A stretch of DNA of 8,516 bases. Origin: Phelpsiimicrobium sp043802125. GTDB lineage: Bacteria > Omnitrophota > Gorgyraeia > Velamenicoccales > Velamenicoccaceae. Positions 1 through 6,347 of the stretch are shown piece after piece. A model generated the notes under the pieces. The model did no database searches. It was given only the letters and a program-made list of their open reading frames with translations, and was not told the DNA's origin. The position numbers were made by a program, and so were the translations under genes. The stretch covers positions 1 to 8,516 of the forward strand of contig JAZDLG010000039.1 in assembly GCA_043802125.1 (NCBI GenBank), in the 5' to 3' direction. Position 1 is the first letter of the stretch; each line of letters opens with the position of its first letter.

Positions 1-134
1 ATCCTCATCCCCTCTAAACCGGGCCTGAGCTCCGCGACAAAAACTTTTTTTTCTTTAAAAGCCTCGTGAAACGAGGCGTAAAACGAGACATCGGGCACGC
101 CGAACACCAAAGGTATCTTTTCTTTAATTTCCAT
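1..134 (-). CDS. eIF-2B-like (MtnA/R15P-isomerase superfamily) paralog, 3' part outside window
   Basis: This is the first 44 codons of a gene that continues past the left edge. It starts at an ATG (134-132) that overlaps the end of the upstream MtnA-like gene by 11 bp; no Shine-Dalgarno is visible, so translational coupling is likely. I see the segment VFVAELRPGLEGMR near residues 32-45. It resembles the FFATETRPYFQGAR segment of the upstream isomerase and the E-x-RP-xxx-G motif found throughout eIF-2B-like proteins. In the neighbour this motif lies around residue 183, but here it follows within about 30 residues of the start. The N-terminal helical domain therefore appears to be missing and the protein begins directly in the Rossmann-like domain. 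No Cys occurs where the catalytic Cys would fall, so a non-catalytic or differently acting paralog is likely. Family placement rests on one short motif plus tandem position, and is moderate. Confidence 0.6.
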   Translation of the reverse strand, partial: MEIKEKIPLVFGVPDVSFYASFHEAFKEKKVFVAELRPGLEGMR

Positions 135-1098
135 TTATAGCTATATGCTTGGTCACAAGTCCATGTCCGACGACGTCAAAACCCGGGTAATACGCGAAGG
201 CACCTCTTGGCGCCAGCCTGCGGCCGGCATAGGTCAATATCTCGTCTTCATTCCTTATCTCAATTGGAATATCCTTTCCGCTCTCTATCTTATCGGACGG
301 CTGGGTGAGGACATAAAAAGGTATCTTAAAATGTTTGGCTAAGAGAGCGATCTGATATGTGCCTATTTTATTGGCGAAATCCCCGTTTTTAGCCGAGCGG
401 TCAGAACCGACGATGACGCAGTCTACCATCTTTTCGCTCATCAATTTCGCCACAGCGTTATCAGGGATAAGCGTGACATCAAAGCCCTCAACTTTGAGTT
501 CCCATGCAGTCAGGCGGGCGCCTTGAAAATAAGGCCGCGTCTCCGTGGCGAAAAACTTTACATGCTTTCCTGCCTTACGGCAAAACTCGCCGATCAGGCT
601 CATCTCTCCTGAAACATGGCAGTGCGTTAAGATAGCGTCTCCGTCCTTGACAAGTTTTGAGGCTTCTTCAGCCCTTTTATAACGCTGGAGCCTTATGCCC
701 TGTTCCAAAAATCCGTACAGTGCCTTTATAAGATCATCAGCAAAATCCGGAACGGGGCTGGCATATGCTTTCCTGGCAAACCCCAAGATCATGGACGTGA
801 CTTCTTCAAAAGGAAAGGTCGGCCGGCTATTATTAAAAGCCTCTGCTACCGAACCGAGAATCTTCATTTGTTCAACTTTGTTCTTATCCTTTGCCTTATT
901 TAACTCAAGTATAAAGGTATAGCAGACCGTCAAGAACTGGCCAAAGGCGCGCGTCTTCATATCCAGAATAGCGCGTATGGCTTCCTTGTGATCGCCTATC
1001 TTTAGATATACGACCTTTTGCGGTATCCTCGTCTCATCTAAAATATATAAGGCCTTGCCCTTGATGTGCACAGGCCAGAATAGTATTGATTCTTTCAT
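124..1098 (-). CDS. MtnA-like aldose-1-phosphate isomerase (eIF-2B-like family)
   Basis: This 324-residue protein has the usual length of S-methyl-5-thioribose-1-phosphate isomerase (MtnA) and ribose-1,5-bisphosphate isomerase. Such enzymes convert a cyclic aldose 1-phosphate to the ketose 1-phosphate in the cytoplasm. Visible motifs: LDETRIP at 20-26 (MtnA LDQxxLP); MKTRAF at 47-52 in place of the usual RGAPA, keeping Arg50; RPT at 92-94; THCHVSG at 158-164 with the catalytic Cys160; ATETRPYFQGARL at 184-196; NGDFANKIGTY at 238-248 with the catalytic Asp240; DIPIEIR at 276-282; and a PGFDV end at 305-309. The C-terminal half is clearly MtnA-like. The Cys-His pair, however, recalls R15P isomerase (HCHS) rather than MtnA (HCNAG). 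The gene starts at an ATGA overlap with the phosphorylase stop, so the two are coupled. The exact substrate (methylthioribose-1-P, 5-deoxyribose-1-P or ribose-1-P-like) is not settled by sequence. Confidence 0.85.
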   Translation of the reverse strand: MKESILFWPVHIKGKALYILDETRIPQKVVYLKIGDHKEAIRAILDMKTRAFGQFLTVCYTFILELNKAKDKNKVEQMKILGSVAEAFNNSRPTFPFEEVTSMILGFARKAYASPVPDFADDLIKALYGFLEQGIRLQRYKRAEEASKLVKDGDAILTHCHVSGEMSLIGEFCRKAGKHVKFFATETRPYFQGARLTAWELKVEGFDVTLIPDNAVAKLMSEKMVDCVIVGSDRSAKNGDFANKIGTYQIALLAKHFKIPFYVLTQPSDKIESGKDIPIEIRNEDEILTYAGRRLAPRGAFAYYPGFDVVGHGLVTKHIAINGN

Positions 1099-1844
1099 TG
1101 TTTCGCGAGGGCTACGACAGCGTCAAGGCATATCTTGACCACCTTTGCCTCGGCCTCATAATAATCAGGATTGATAAAACCGAGCTGGCCGGTGATAAGG
1201 TTATCGCTGACAGCGGAAATTGACGCCGCTTTGATGTTATTGACCTGGGCGATGGTCAAGAGAGCGCTTGAGACCATGTCTACAGCGACAGCCCCTTCTT
1301 TTTTGGCAGCTTCTATTAATTCTCTTGTCTCGCGCAAAAGCGCGTCTGTCGTCCACATAGCGCCTTTCTGCACAGTGACGCCGCTATCTTCTGCTGCCTT
1401 CTGGAGCACATCGCTCAAACCTTTGTCAGGAAGCGTTTTGAACGCCTTATCCACGTAGTAAGGTGTGACGCCGTCGCCGCGCACAACACCCGTGGCAAGG
1501 ACGATATCGCCTATTTTTATTTTTTCATCCAGGGCGCCGCAGGAACCGGCGCGGATGATATATTCTACTTTTCCGGCGCACAATATCTCAGCCATAATGG
1601 CAGTATCAGGCGAAAATCTTCCGCCGTTGCCGACTGCAATCTTAACACCCTCATACGTCCCCGTATACATAGCGTATTCAAAAAATGAAAAATTCTTCAC
1701 CGGATGCTCTAAGTACTCCAGGAGCGCGTCGCGCCTCTCCGTCGTGCCGGGTATAATAGCGTATTTGCCGAAATCTCCGGGCTTGACCTGCACCATGCCC
1801 AAAAGGTCCGCGCCCGTTAAATGAATATCTCTTTTCATCTGCAT
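1095..1844 (-). CDS. family-I nucleoside phosphorylase (PNP_UDP_1), variant active site
   Basis: This is a 249-residue member of the purine/uridine phosphorylase family, which cleaves nucleosides with phosphate to base plus sugar 1-phosphate. I chose ATG 1844 because a perfect AAGGAG lies 6 nt upstream (1856-1851) and IHLTGADL at 7-14 matches the family N-terminus. A longer frame from 1958 only adds sequence overlapping the acyl-CoA synthetase. Motifs: PGTTERRDAL at 32-41 (phosphate loop, normally PGDPxR), GNGGRFSPD at 72-80, RAGSCGA at 98-104 (conserved phosphate Arg98), TTDALLRET at 165-173, VDMVSSAL at 188-195 and VSDN at 212-215. VSDN resembles the PNP segment carrying the purine-N7 Asp, favouring purine substrates. 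The family ribose motif EME reads DMV here, an odd change. The downstream MtnA-like gene overlaps by 4 bp, so its product probably feeds the isomerase. MTA, 5'-deoxyadenosine or inosine/adenosine are the candidate substrates. Confidence 0.85.
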   Translation of the reverse strand: MQMKRDIHLTGADLLGMVQVKPGDFGKYAIIPGTTERRDALLEYLEHPVKNFSFFEYAMYTGTYEGVKIAVGNGGRFSPDTAIMAEILCAGKVEYIIRAGSCGALDEKIKIGDIVLATGVVRGDGVTPYYVDKAFKTLPDKGLSDVLQKAAEDSGVTVQKGAMWTTDALLRETRELIEAAKKEGAVAVDMVSSALLTIAQVNNIKAASISAVSDNLITGQLGFINPDYYEAEAKVVKICLDAVVALAKQ

Positions 1845-1854
1845 TTTTTTCTCC

Positions 1855-3369
1855 TTAACTTTGCTGTTGTTTAAGAAGCACCTTATCAACCTTGCCGGCC
1901 CTGTTTTTGGGCAGCTCATTGACAAAAACGAACTCATGGGGCAGTTTGAAATGGGCAAGGTGCTCGCGGCAAAACTGCCTCAACTCCTGGTCGCTGGTTG
2001 AGCCTTGGCTTTTTAAAACGACGAATGCCTTAATTGATTCGCCACGGAGAGCGTCCGGCATGCCTATGACCGCCGCCTCGCAGACCTGCGGATGTTTATG
2101 TAAGGCCTCCTCTATCTCCGAAGGAAAAACGATCTGGCCTGAGACCTTTATCATATCCTTCTTGCGGCCCACGATATAATACATCCCTTCCTTGTCTTTT
2201 TTTGCTAAGTCACCGGTATAAAACCAGCCGTCTCTTAATACTTCAGCCGTCAACGCGGGATCTTTGTAATACCCTTCCATGACTACCCAGCTCTTTATAG
2301 TGATCTCGCCGACTTCGCCTTCAGGCACTTCGCTCCCATCGTCATCTACGAGCCGTATATTTATCCAAGGCGCGGTGCGGCCTATGGATTCTATCCTATC
2401 GCTGCCTAATGGTGTAACGGTGTTCGGCGCGTTGGTCTCGGTCAGCCCCCAGCCATTCAAGAGTTTAGCATTAGGGCAAAACGTCCTAAAACGACGGATA
2501 GCATCGGGCGAGTTCGGCGCGCCGAAGACATTGACCCAACGGATGCTGGAAAGGTCATATTTTTCAAATTCTTTCAGGTGCAGGAGCGCGTAATACATGG
2601 ACGGCACCATGTGAAAACAAGTGACCTTGTATTTTTCTATCAATTTTAAAAATTCTATCGGCACGAACCTTTCCATCAGGATAAGCGTGATACCGTAAAA
2701 AATGCAATTCTGCAGATAGACGAGCCCGCCTGCGTGCGACAATGGCAAGGCCGATATTTTAACATCTGAAGGTGTCAGGTCCACGAAAAACTCCATGGCC
2801 GCAGGTGAGGCGCTTAAGTGCCTGTAATTCAAAAGGACACCTTTGGGCCTGCCGGTTGAACCTGACGTGTAGAGGATGAGGGATTTATCGGAATCCGCGA
2901 TATCAACAACCGGCGCCGATGCTTGGCCTTTGTTTAAAAACTCCCCGAAATTGAGAAACCCCTGGAGCTTCTGGTCTGAGACTAATACGATATCTTTTAT
3001 GGATCTGACATTTCGCGTGATGTTCTCTAACGAGACATCTTCTTTTTGCTTGGCGATCAGGAGCCTCGCCTCGCAATGATTAAGGCATGCTTCAAGCTCG
3101 TCATTTTTCAGCATGAAATCAAAAGGCACCACAGTCGCGCCTATAGAAAAAAGGGCTAGATAGGAATAAATATATTCCGGCCAGTTCGGCAAAAAGAGCG
3201 CGACCTTGTCGCCTTTTTTTATGCCATATTGCGTCAGGTTATTAGCAAGCCTGAAGACATTATCCCGCAACTGCGAAAACGTAATAGGAACATCCGCGAA
3301 TACAATGGCCGGCTTGTCCGGGAAGCTTTTTGCTTGTTTTACCAATAGATCACGAATTAGGTTAGGCAT
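1855..3369 (-). CDS. AMP-forming acyl-CoA synthetase (class-I adenylate-forming)
   Basis: This 504-residue ligase activates a carboxylic acid with ATP to an acyl-AMP and transfers it to CoA. All core ANL-superfamily motifs are present: the P-loop YTSGSTGRPKG at 167-177, NGWGLTET at 305-312, WFYTGD at 382-387, GRKKDMIKVSG at 401-411 (hinge region) and PKNRAGKVDK at 487-496 with the C-terminal catalytic Lys493. Length and layout match medium/long-chain fatty acyl-CoA and 4-coumarate-type ligases; the acid cannot be read from sequence. I place the start at ATG 3369. A possible TTG at 3408 would add 13 residues, but that TTG is the first part of a TTGACA -35 element, so it is not coding. No Shine-Dalgarno precedes the ATG. 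The stop codon overlaps the ribosome binding site of the phosphorylase gene 10 bp downstream, so the two form one operon. The PadR gene upstream is the likely regulator. Confidence 0.93.
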   Translation of the reverse strand: MPNLIRDLLVKQAKSFPDKPAIVFADVPITFSQLRDNVFRLANNLTQYGIKKGDKVALFLPNWPEYIYSYLALFSIGATVVPFDFMLKNDELEACLNHCEARLLIAKQKEDVSLENITRNVRSIKDIVLVSDQKLQGFLNFGEFLNKGQASAPVVDIADSDKSLILYTSGSTGRPKGVLLNYRHLSASPAAMEFFVDLTPSDVKISALPLSHAGGLVYLQNCIFYGITLILMERFVPIEFLKLIEKYKVTCFHMVPSMYYALLHLKEFEKYDLSSIRWVNVFGAPNSPDAIRRFRTFCPNAKLLNGWGLTETNAPNTVTPLGSDRIESIGRTAPWINIRLVDDDGSEVPEGEVGEITIKSWVVMEGYYKDPALTAEVLRDGWFYTGDLAKKDKEGMYYIVGRKKDMIKVSGQIVFPSEIEEALHKHPQVCEAAVIGMPDALRGESIKAFVVLKSQGSTSDQELRQFCREHLAHFKLPHEFVFVNELPKNRAGKVDKVLLKQQQS

Positions 3370-3392
3370 AATTAGTAAAATTTTACTAATTA
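3369..3392. promoter_or_regulatory. perfect 24-bp palindrome, likely repressor operator
   Basis: The half TAATTAGTAAAA is followed directly by its exact reverse complement TTTTACTAATTA, giving a 24-bp perfect dyad with no spacer. It covers the -10, the predicted start point and the A of the synthetase ATG. A dyad at this place is typical of an operator for a homodimeric winged-helix repressor. The PadR-family gene ends about 80 bp upstream and is the obvious candidate to bind it. Binding is inferred, not shown. The dyad is AT-rich with no T-tract logic, so it is not an intrinsic terminator. Confidence 0.7.
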
Positions 3393-3408
3393 AATTTAAG
3401 TATGTCAA
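3370..3408 (-). promoter_or_regulatory. sigma70-type promoter for the acyl-CoA synthetase operon, leaderless
   Basis: On the minus strand TTGACA (3408-3403, perfect -35) is followed by exactly 17 nt and TAAAAT (3385-3380, -10, five of six consensus bases). Transcription would begin around 3374-3372, only a few bases before the ATG at 3369. The message should thus be leaderless or nearly so, which agrees with the lack of any Shine-Dalgarno. The -10 lies inside a palindrome, so a bound repressor would block RNA polymerase directly. Confidence 0.75.
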
Positions 3409-3445
3409 GGAAAATTATTTTTTAATGGATTATTGATCAGGCAAG

Positions 3446-3473
3446 AACTTAACTATATGTAATATAGTAAGTT
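3446..3473. promoter_or_regulatory. imperfect palindrome at the padR stop, possible second operator
   Basis: AACTT-A-ACTATAT, a GTA spacer, then ATATAGT-AAGTT form arms of 12 paired bases with one unpaired A. The element overlaps the padR stop codon (3474-3472). Its half-site TTACTATAT resembles TTAGTAAAA of the perfect palindrome about 55 bp further on (shared pattern TTA-S-TA-W-A-W), which suggests one protein could bind both. As RNA it would be a weak AT-only hairpin without a U-run, so I do not call it a terminator. Confidence 0.4.
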
Positions 3474-4032
3474 ATGGCTTGTGCGGCCATTCGGGTATGG
3501 AAATATTTTGTTTTGCTATTTCTTCCGAAACCTTCTGGATGAACTTCTTTTCAGCTTGAAGAAGTTCCAGATTGTGCTCAACAATGGACTTTAAATGGTA
3601 AGATGCTTTTTCCTGCAGCTGTTCTGTCAGGCGCTTTAGCGCCTCTTCAACGCGCGATAAGACCCTCACCCTGCCTTTCAGGCGATGCAGCGCTATGTCG
3701 CCGGGCAGATATGGCAAAAAATAGAGCGCTATATCAATACTGAAATTCGGCCTGTCCGCGGTAAGCAGGCTCTTAGTCAACAACTGGCTAAAACGCTGCT
3801 CTCCTTTTGGGGTAATGCTATAGATGAACTTTTCAGGGCGCGGCCCTTTAGAGCTTGTTGCCTTTTTGACAAAACCTTTTTTCTCAAGCAGATTTAAAGA
3901 ATAATAAATGGATTCAACTTCCAGGGCCGCGAACGTGCTGACCACCTCTTTGATCTGTTTTCTTATCTCATAACCGTGGCGAGGCTTATCTTTTAATAAT
4001 CCCAGGATTATCAATTCCTGTTCAGCTTTCAT
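3472..4032 (-). CDS. PadR-family transcriptional regulator
   Basis: This is a 186-residue DNA-binding protein. The first 80 residues form the PadR winged helix: ELIILGLLKDKPRHGYEI at 6-23 (helices 1-2), IYYSLNLLEKKGFV at 42-55 (recognition helix) and KFIYSITPKGEQRF around 67-80 (wing). Residues from about 85 to 175 are helical and heptad-like, as in the dimerising C-terminal domain of the larger PadR/Vir-type subgroup. The start is ATG 4032. The alternative TTG at 4044 would translate the AGGAGG Shine-Dalgarno (4041-4036) itself. The gene overlaps the accA end by 11 bp, so it is co-translated with the envelope/lipid operon. PadR proteins usually repress a neighbouring gene in response to a small, often phenolic or hydrophobic, ligand. 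The palindromes before the acyl-CoA synthetase make that operon the likely target, and its acid substrate or acyl-CoA product a plausible ligand. Confidence 0.9.
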   Translation of the reverse strand: MKAEQELIILGLLKDKPRHGYEIRKQIKEVVSTFAALEVESIYYSLNLLEKKGFVKKATSSKGPRPEKFIYSITPKGEQRFSQLLTKSLLTADRPNFSIDIALYFLPYLPGDIALHRLKGRVRVLSRVEEALKRLTEQLQEKASYHLKSIVEHNLELLQAEKKFIQKVSEEIAKQNISIPEWPHKP

Positions 4033-4984
4033 GGACCTCCTCAAATGAGCCCATCACCCTGAATTTTTTGTAACGCAAGGCGCATAACTCGTCTTTGGGT
4101 ATCTTTAAGAGCTCTACGAAATACTTTTTGACTGAGGCTTTTATGTTCTTCGCCGCCTCTTCGGGGTCCACGTGCGCCCCGCCCAAAGGCTCCTTTATGA
4201 CCTCGTCAATAATTCCGGATTTTAAAAGGTCTGCGGCGGTCAACTTCAATGCCTCTGCCGCAACAGGCGCCTTGATACTATTTTTCCACAATATCGCTGC
4301 GCACCCTTCCGGGGAAATCACCGAATAATAAGCGTTCTCTAAAACACATACTCTGTCCGCAACACCTATACCTAAAGCTCCTCCGGAGCCTCCCTCGCCG
4401 ATGACAACCGCTACGATAGGGGTTTTTATACCCATCATCATCTTCAGGTTCCAGGCAATGGCCTGGGCCTGGCCTCTCTCTTCGGCGCCGATGCCGGGAT
4501 AAGCGCCGGGTGTATCTATTAAAACAAGGATGGGAAGGCCAAACTTCTGGGCCAACTCCATCATGCGCATGGCCTTTCTATACCCTTCCGGATGAGCGCA
4601 CCCAAAAGTCCTTTTAAGATTCTCTTTTGTATCCCGCCCCTTCTGATGCCCTATCACAAGGACTTTTTGGCCGTCTAACTTCGCCAAGCCTGTGATGATG
4701 GCGTGGTCATCCCTGAAAGATCTGTCGCCGTGAAGTTCAATAAAATCCTTAAGGATCAGCTGGATATAATCTAAGGTATAGGGCCTATTGGGATGGCGCG
4801 AGATCTGCACGCGCTGCCATGGAGTGAGCTTGCCATATATGTCTTTCCTGAGATGTTCAAGCTTCTCTTCCAGGCGCTTGATCTCGCCGGATAGGTCTAT
4901 CCTCTTCTCTGATGTGAATTTTTTGAGCTCGTTTATCTTTTTCTGCAGCTCAAGGATAGGTTTCTCAAACTCAAGTCCGATCAT
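4022..4984 (-). CDS. accA: acetyl-CoA carboxylase carboxyltransferase subunit alpha
   Basis: This 320-residue protein is essentially the same length as E. coli AccA (319). It is the alpha half of the carboxyltransferase that, with AccD, moves CO2 from biotinyl-AccB to acetyl-CoA to make malonyl-CoA, the first committed step of fatty acid synthesis. A charged helical N-terminus (about 8-50) is followed by the crotonase-like core. Conserved stretches are IGHQKGRDTKE at 111-121, HPEGYRKAMRMM at 131-142, DTPGAYPGIGAEERGQ at 157-172, GEGGSGGALGIG at 196-207 (oxyanion-forming glycines) and SVISPEGCAAILW at 221-233. The start ATG is preceded by GGGTGG, a weak ribosome site, 20 bp after the L,D-transpeptidase stop. 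accD, accB and accC are not in the window. Its 3' end supplies the Shine-Dalgarno of padR. Confidence 0.98.
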   Translation of the reverse strand: MIGLEFEKPILELQKKINELKKFTSEKRIDLSGEIKRLEEKLEHLRKDIYGKLTPWQRVQISRHPNRPYTLDYIQLILKDFIELHGDRSFRDDHAIITGLAKLDGQKVLVIGHQKGRDTKENLKRTFGCAHPEGYRKAMRMMELAQKFGLPILVLIDTPGAYPGIGAEERGQAQAIAWNLKMMMGIKTPIVAVVIGEGGSGGALGIGVADRVCVLENAYYSVISPEGCAAILWKNSIKAPVAAEALKLTAADLLKSGIIDEVIKEPLGGAHVDPEEAAKNIKASVKKYFVELLKIPKDELCALRYKKFRVMGSFEEVHES

Positions 4985-5004
4985 ATGTCCACCCTTCGCA
5001 ATAC

Positions 5005-5883
5005 TTAATCTATTATGGTGACTTCCGTATTCACGGGAAGGATGTCATATAATGCTTCAACTTCATTATTAAGCATGCGCACGCACCCGGCTGTAACCTG
5101 CCGGCCTATAGACTCAGGTTGTGTCGTCCCATGAATACCGTAGCCCGGAATGTTAAAACCAAGCCATCTGGTGCCGAGGATATTTTCAGGGCTCTCAGGC
5201 GGAATAACCTTGCCGTCGTGTGTCCATGCGGGCTTGACGAGTCTATTGACTACTTTAAAATTACCTACGGGCGTGATATTACTCTTGCCTGTTGATACGC
5301 GGTAGGACTTTACGATCTCGCCGTTAGACTTGAGCACGAGCAAGTTCTGCGATTTATCAATGAGAACGCTGAACTTCCCGGTCCATATCCTAAGCCTCCG
5401 CCCCGGCCTTATCACGTCGGACCTTAAACCGTTCTGTTTTTTTATAAATTCCGCGGTAGTGTGATATTCATCGGCGATCATACTCAGGGAATCTCCTGCG
5501 GCTACTTCGCGGATGACTGTCTCGCCCGGCAGATTGATGGCCGAAAGCATTATCCTCATGTTAAGCTCTTCCGATCTCTTCTGCACATCTCCAATGCCGG
5601 AGCTTGCAGCATACGTCGCCATTATGCTGCGCAAAGCATCCCTGGCTTTTACCAGTTCACCCTGCGATTCCAGCGCCACAGCGCTTTTCAACAACGCGTC
5701 AAAACTTGCCGAAGGCAACGAAGTCGACGGAGTCGACGGAACGTCTTTGCTCTTTACAGACACAGACCCAGACACCTGCACCTGCTGGGTTTTGGATGTT
5801 GTCAGGCTCTTCACCTTCAAAGCCAAAAGCGACAAAACCAAAATAACGCCGACAGCAATAGCAATAACAGGTATCTTCTTCAC
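5005..5883 (-). CDS. LysM-YkuD L,D-transpeptidase
   Basis: This 292-residue envelope enzyme starts at GTG 5883, with GGAGG (5895-5891) 7 nt upstream. Residues 1-25 are a Lys-Lys-start hydrophobic segment (signal peptide or anchor). A Ser/Thr/Pro-rich stretch follows (about 38-60), then a TPR-like helical pair (61-117), a LysM peptidoglycan-binding module (about 124-167, containing AAGDSLSMIADEY) and the YkuD catalytic domain (171-290). The active-site motif has His251 in GIHGTTQPESIG and Cys267/Arg269 in TAGCVRM. The usual Ser-His-Gly-Cys reads Thr-Ala-Gly-Cys, a tolerated variant in this family. Such enzymes form 3-3 peptidoglycan cross-links or attach proteins to diaminopimelate by cysteine acyl transfer in the periplasm. 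The gene lies 14 bp after the divergent-PAP2 gene and 20 bp before accA, so it is co-transcribed with both. Confidence 0.95.
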   Translation of the reverse strand: MKKIPVIAIAVGVILVLSLLALKVKSLTTSKTQQVQVSGSVSVKSKDVPSTPSTSLPSASFDALLKSAVALESQGELVKARDALRSIMATYAASSGIGDVQKRSEELNMRIMLSAINLPGETVIREVAAGDSLSMIADEYHTTAEFIKKQNGLRSDVIRPGRRLRIWTGKFSVLIDKSQNLLVLKSNGEIVKSYRVSTGKSNITPVGNFKVVNRLVKPAWTHDGKVIPPESPENILGTRWLGFNIPGYGIHGTTQPESIGRQVTAGCVRMLNNEVEALYDILPVNTEVTIID

Positions 5884-5897
5884 GTCTTATCCTCCCT

Positions 5898-6347
5898 CTA
5901 GCGTTGAAAAATAATGGCGAGCAATATGCCGATAATAGAACCCATGAAGACTTCAATGGGCGTATGCCCGATCAATTCTTTTAGCCTGTCTTCCTCTATT
6001 TTGCCTTTCCAATAGATATCATCCAGGACTTTATTCAAAATGGAAGCCTGTTTGCCTGTGGAACGCCGCACGCCCTGCGCGTCAAACATCGTAACCACCG
6101 CAAAGACGGCAGCAAGCGCGAACAACACTGCGTCAAAACCATGATCAAGCCCTATGATAACCGCCAGGGCGCTGGAACCTGCGGCGTGCGCCGACGGCAT
6201 ACCGCCTGTGCCGATAAACCACCTAAAATCAAATCTTTTTGTCCGAAGCACGCCAAGCGCTACTTTTATGGTCTGGGCGATGGCCCATGCCAATAACGTC
6301 ACCATCAAAACGTGATTACGAGCAATATCTACAAAGATCTCCCGCAT
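5898..6347 (-). CDS. divergent PAP2 family (DUF212/YuiD-like) membrane protein
   Basis: This 149-residue integral membrane protein has about four hydrophobic segments (roughly 12-32, 57-67, 72-90 and 132-147). Three blocks typical of DUF212 are present: GTGGMPSAHAAG at 46-57, FDAQGVRRSTGKQASILN at 88-105 and LKELIGHTPIEVFMGSIIG at 122-140. Members are distantly related to PAP2 phosphatases and vanadium haloperoxidases, and keep the SAH and GHTP pieces. The biochemical activity of bacterial YuiD-like proteins is not established; a lipid-phosphate or undecaprenyl-pyrophosphate phosphatase role is a guess consistent with the adjacent peptidoglycan and fatty acid genes. The ATG begins at the base right after the TAG of the preceding gene, and GAGG 7 nt upstream serves as ribosome site. 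Confidence 0.93.
   Translation of the reverse strand: MREIFVDIARNHVLMVTLLAWAIAQTIKVALGVLRTKRFDFRWFIGTGGMPSAHAAGSSALAVIIGLDHGFDAVLFALAAVFAVVTMFDAQGVRRSTGKQASILNKVLDDIYWKGKIEEDRLKELIGHTPIEVFMGSIIGILLAIIFQR

Noticed and set aside
1845..1958. 38-residue N-terminal extension of the nucleoside phosphorylase
   Set aside because: It lies in another frame of the acyl-CoA synthetase end and has no family similarity. A perfect AAGGAG precedes ATG 1844.
3370..3408. N-terminal extension of the acyl-CoA synthetase starting at TTG 3408
   Set aside because: The TTG is part of a perfect TTGACA -35 box with a -10 at 17-nt spacing, and the added residues cover the palindrome. The ATG at 3369 fits the family start.
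3446..3473. Rho-independent terminator of padR
   Set aside because: The stem is AT-only and no U-tract follows it on the transcribed strand; a protein-binding dyad fits better.
4033..4044. TTG start four codons upstream for PadR
   Set aside because: Those codons are the AGGAGG ribosome binding site itself; ATG 4032 gives the normal PadR N-terminus.
5461..5914. Three plus-strand reading frames opposite the L,D-transpeptidase start
   Set aside because: Low-complexity Ser/Thr/Arg-rich translations antisense to a clear gene, with no ribosome site or recognisable motif.
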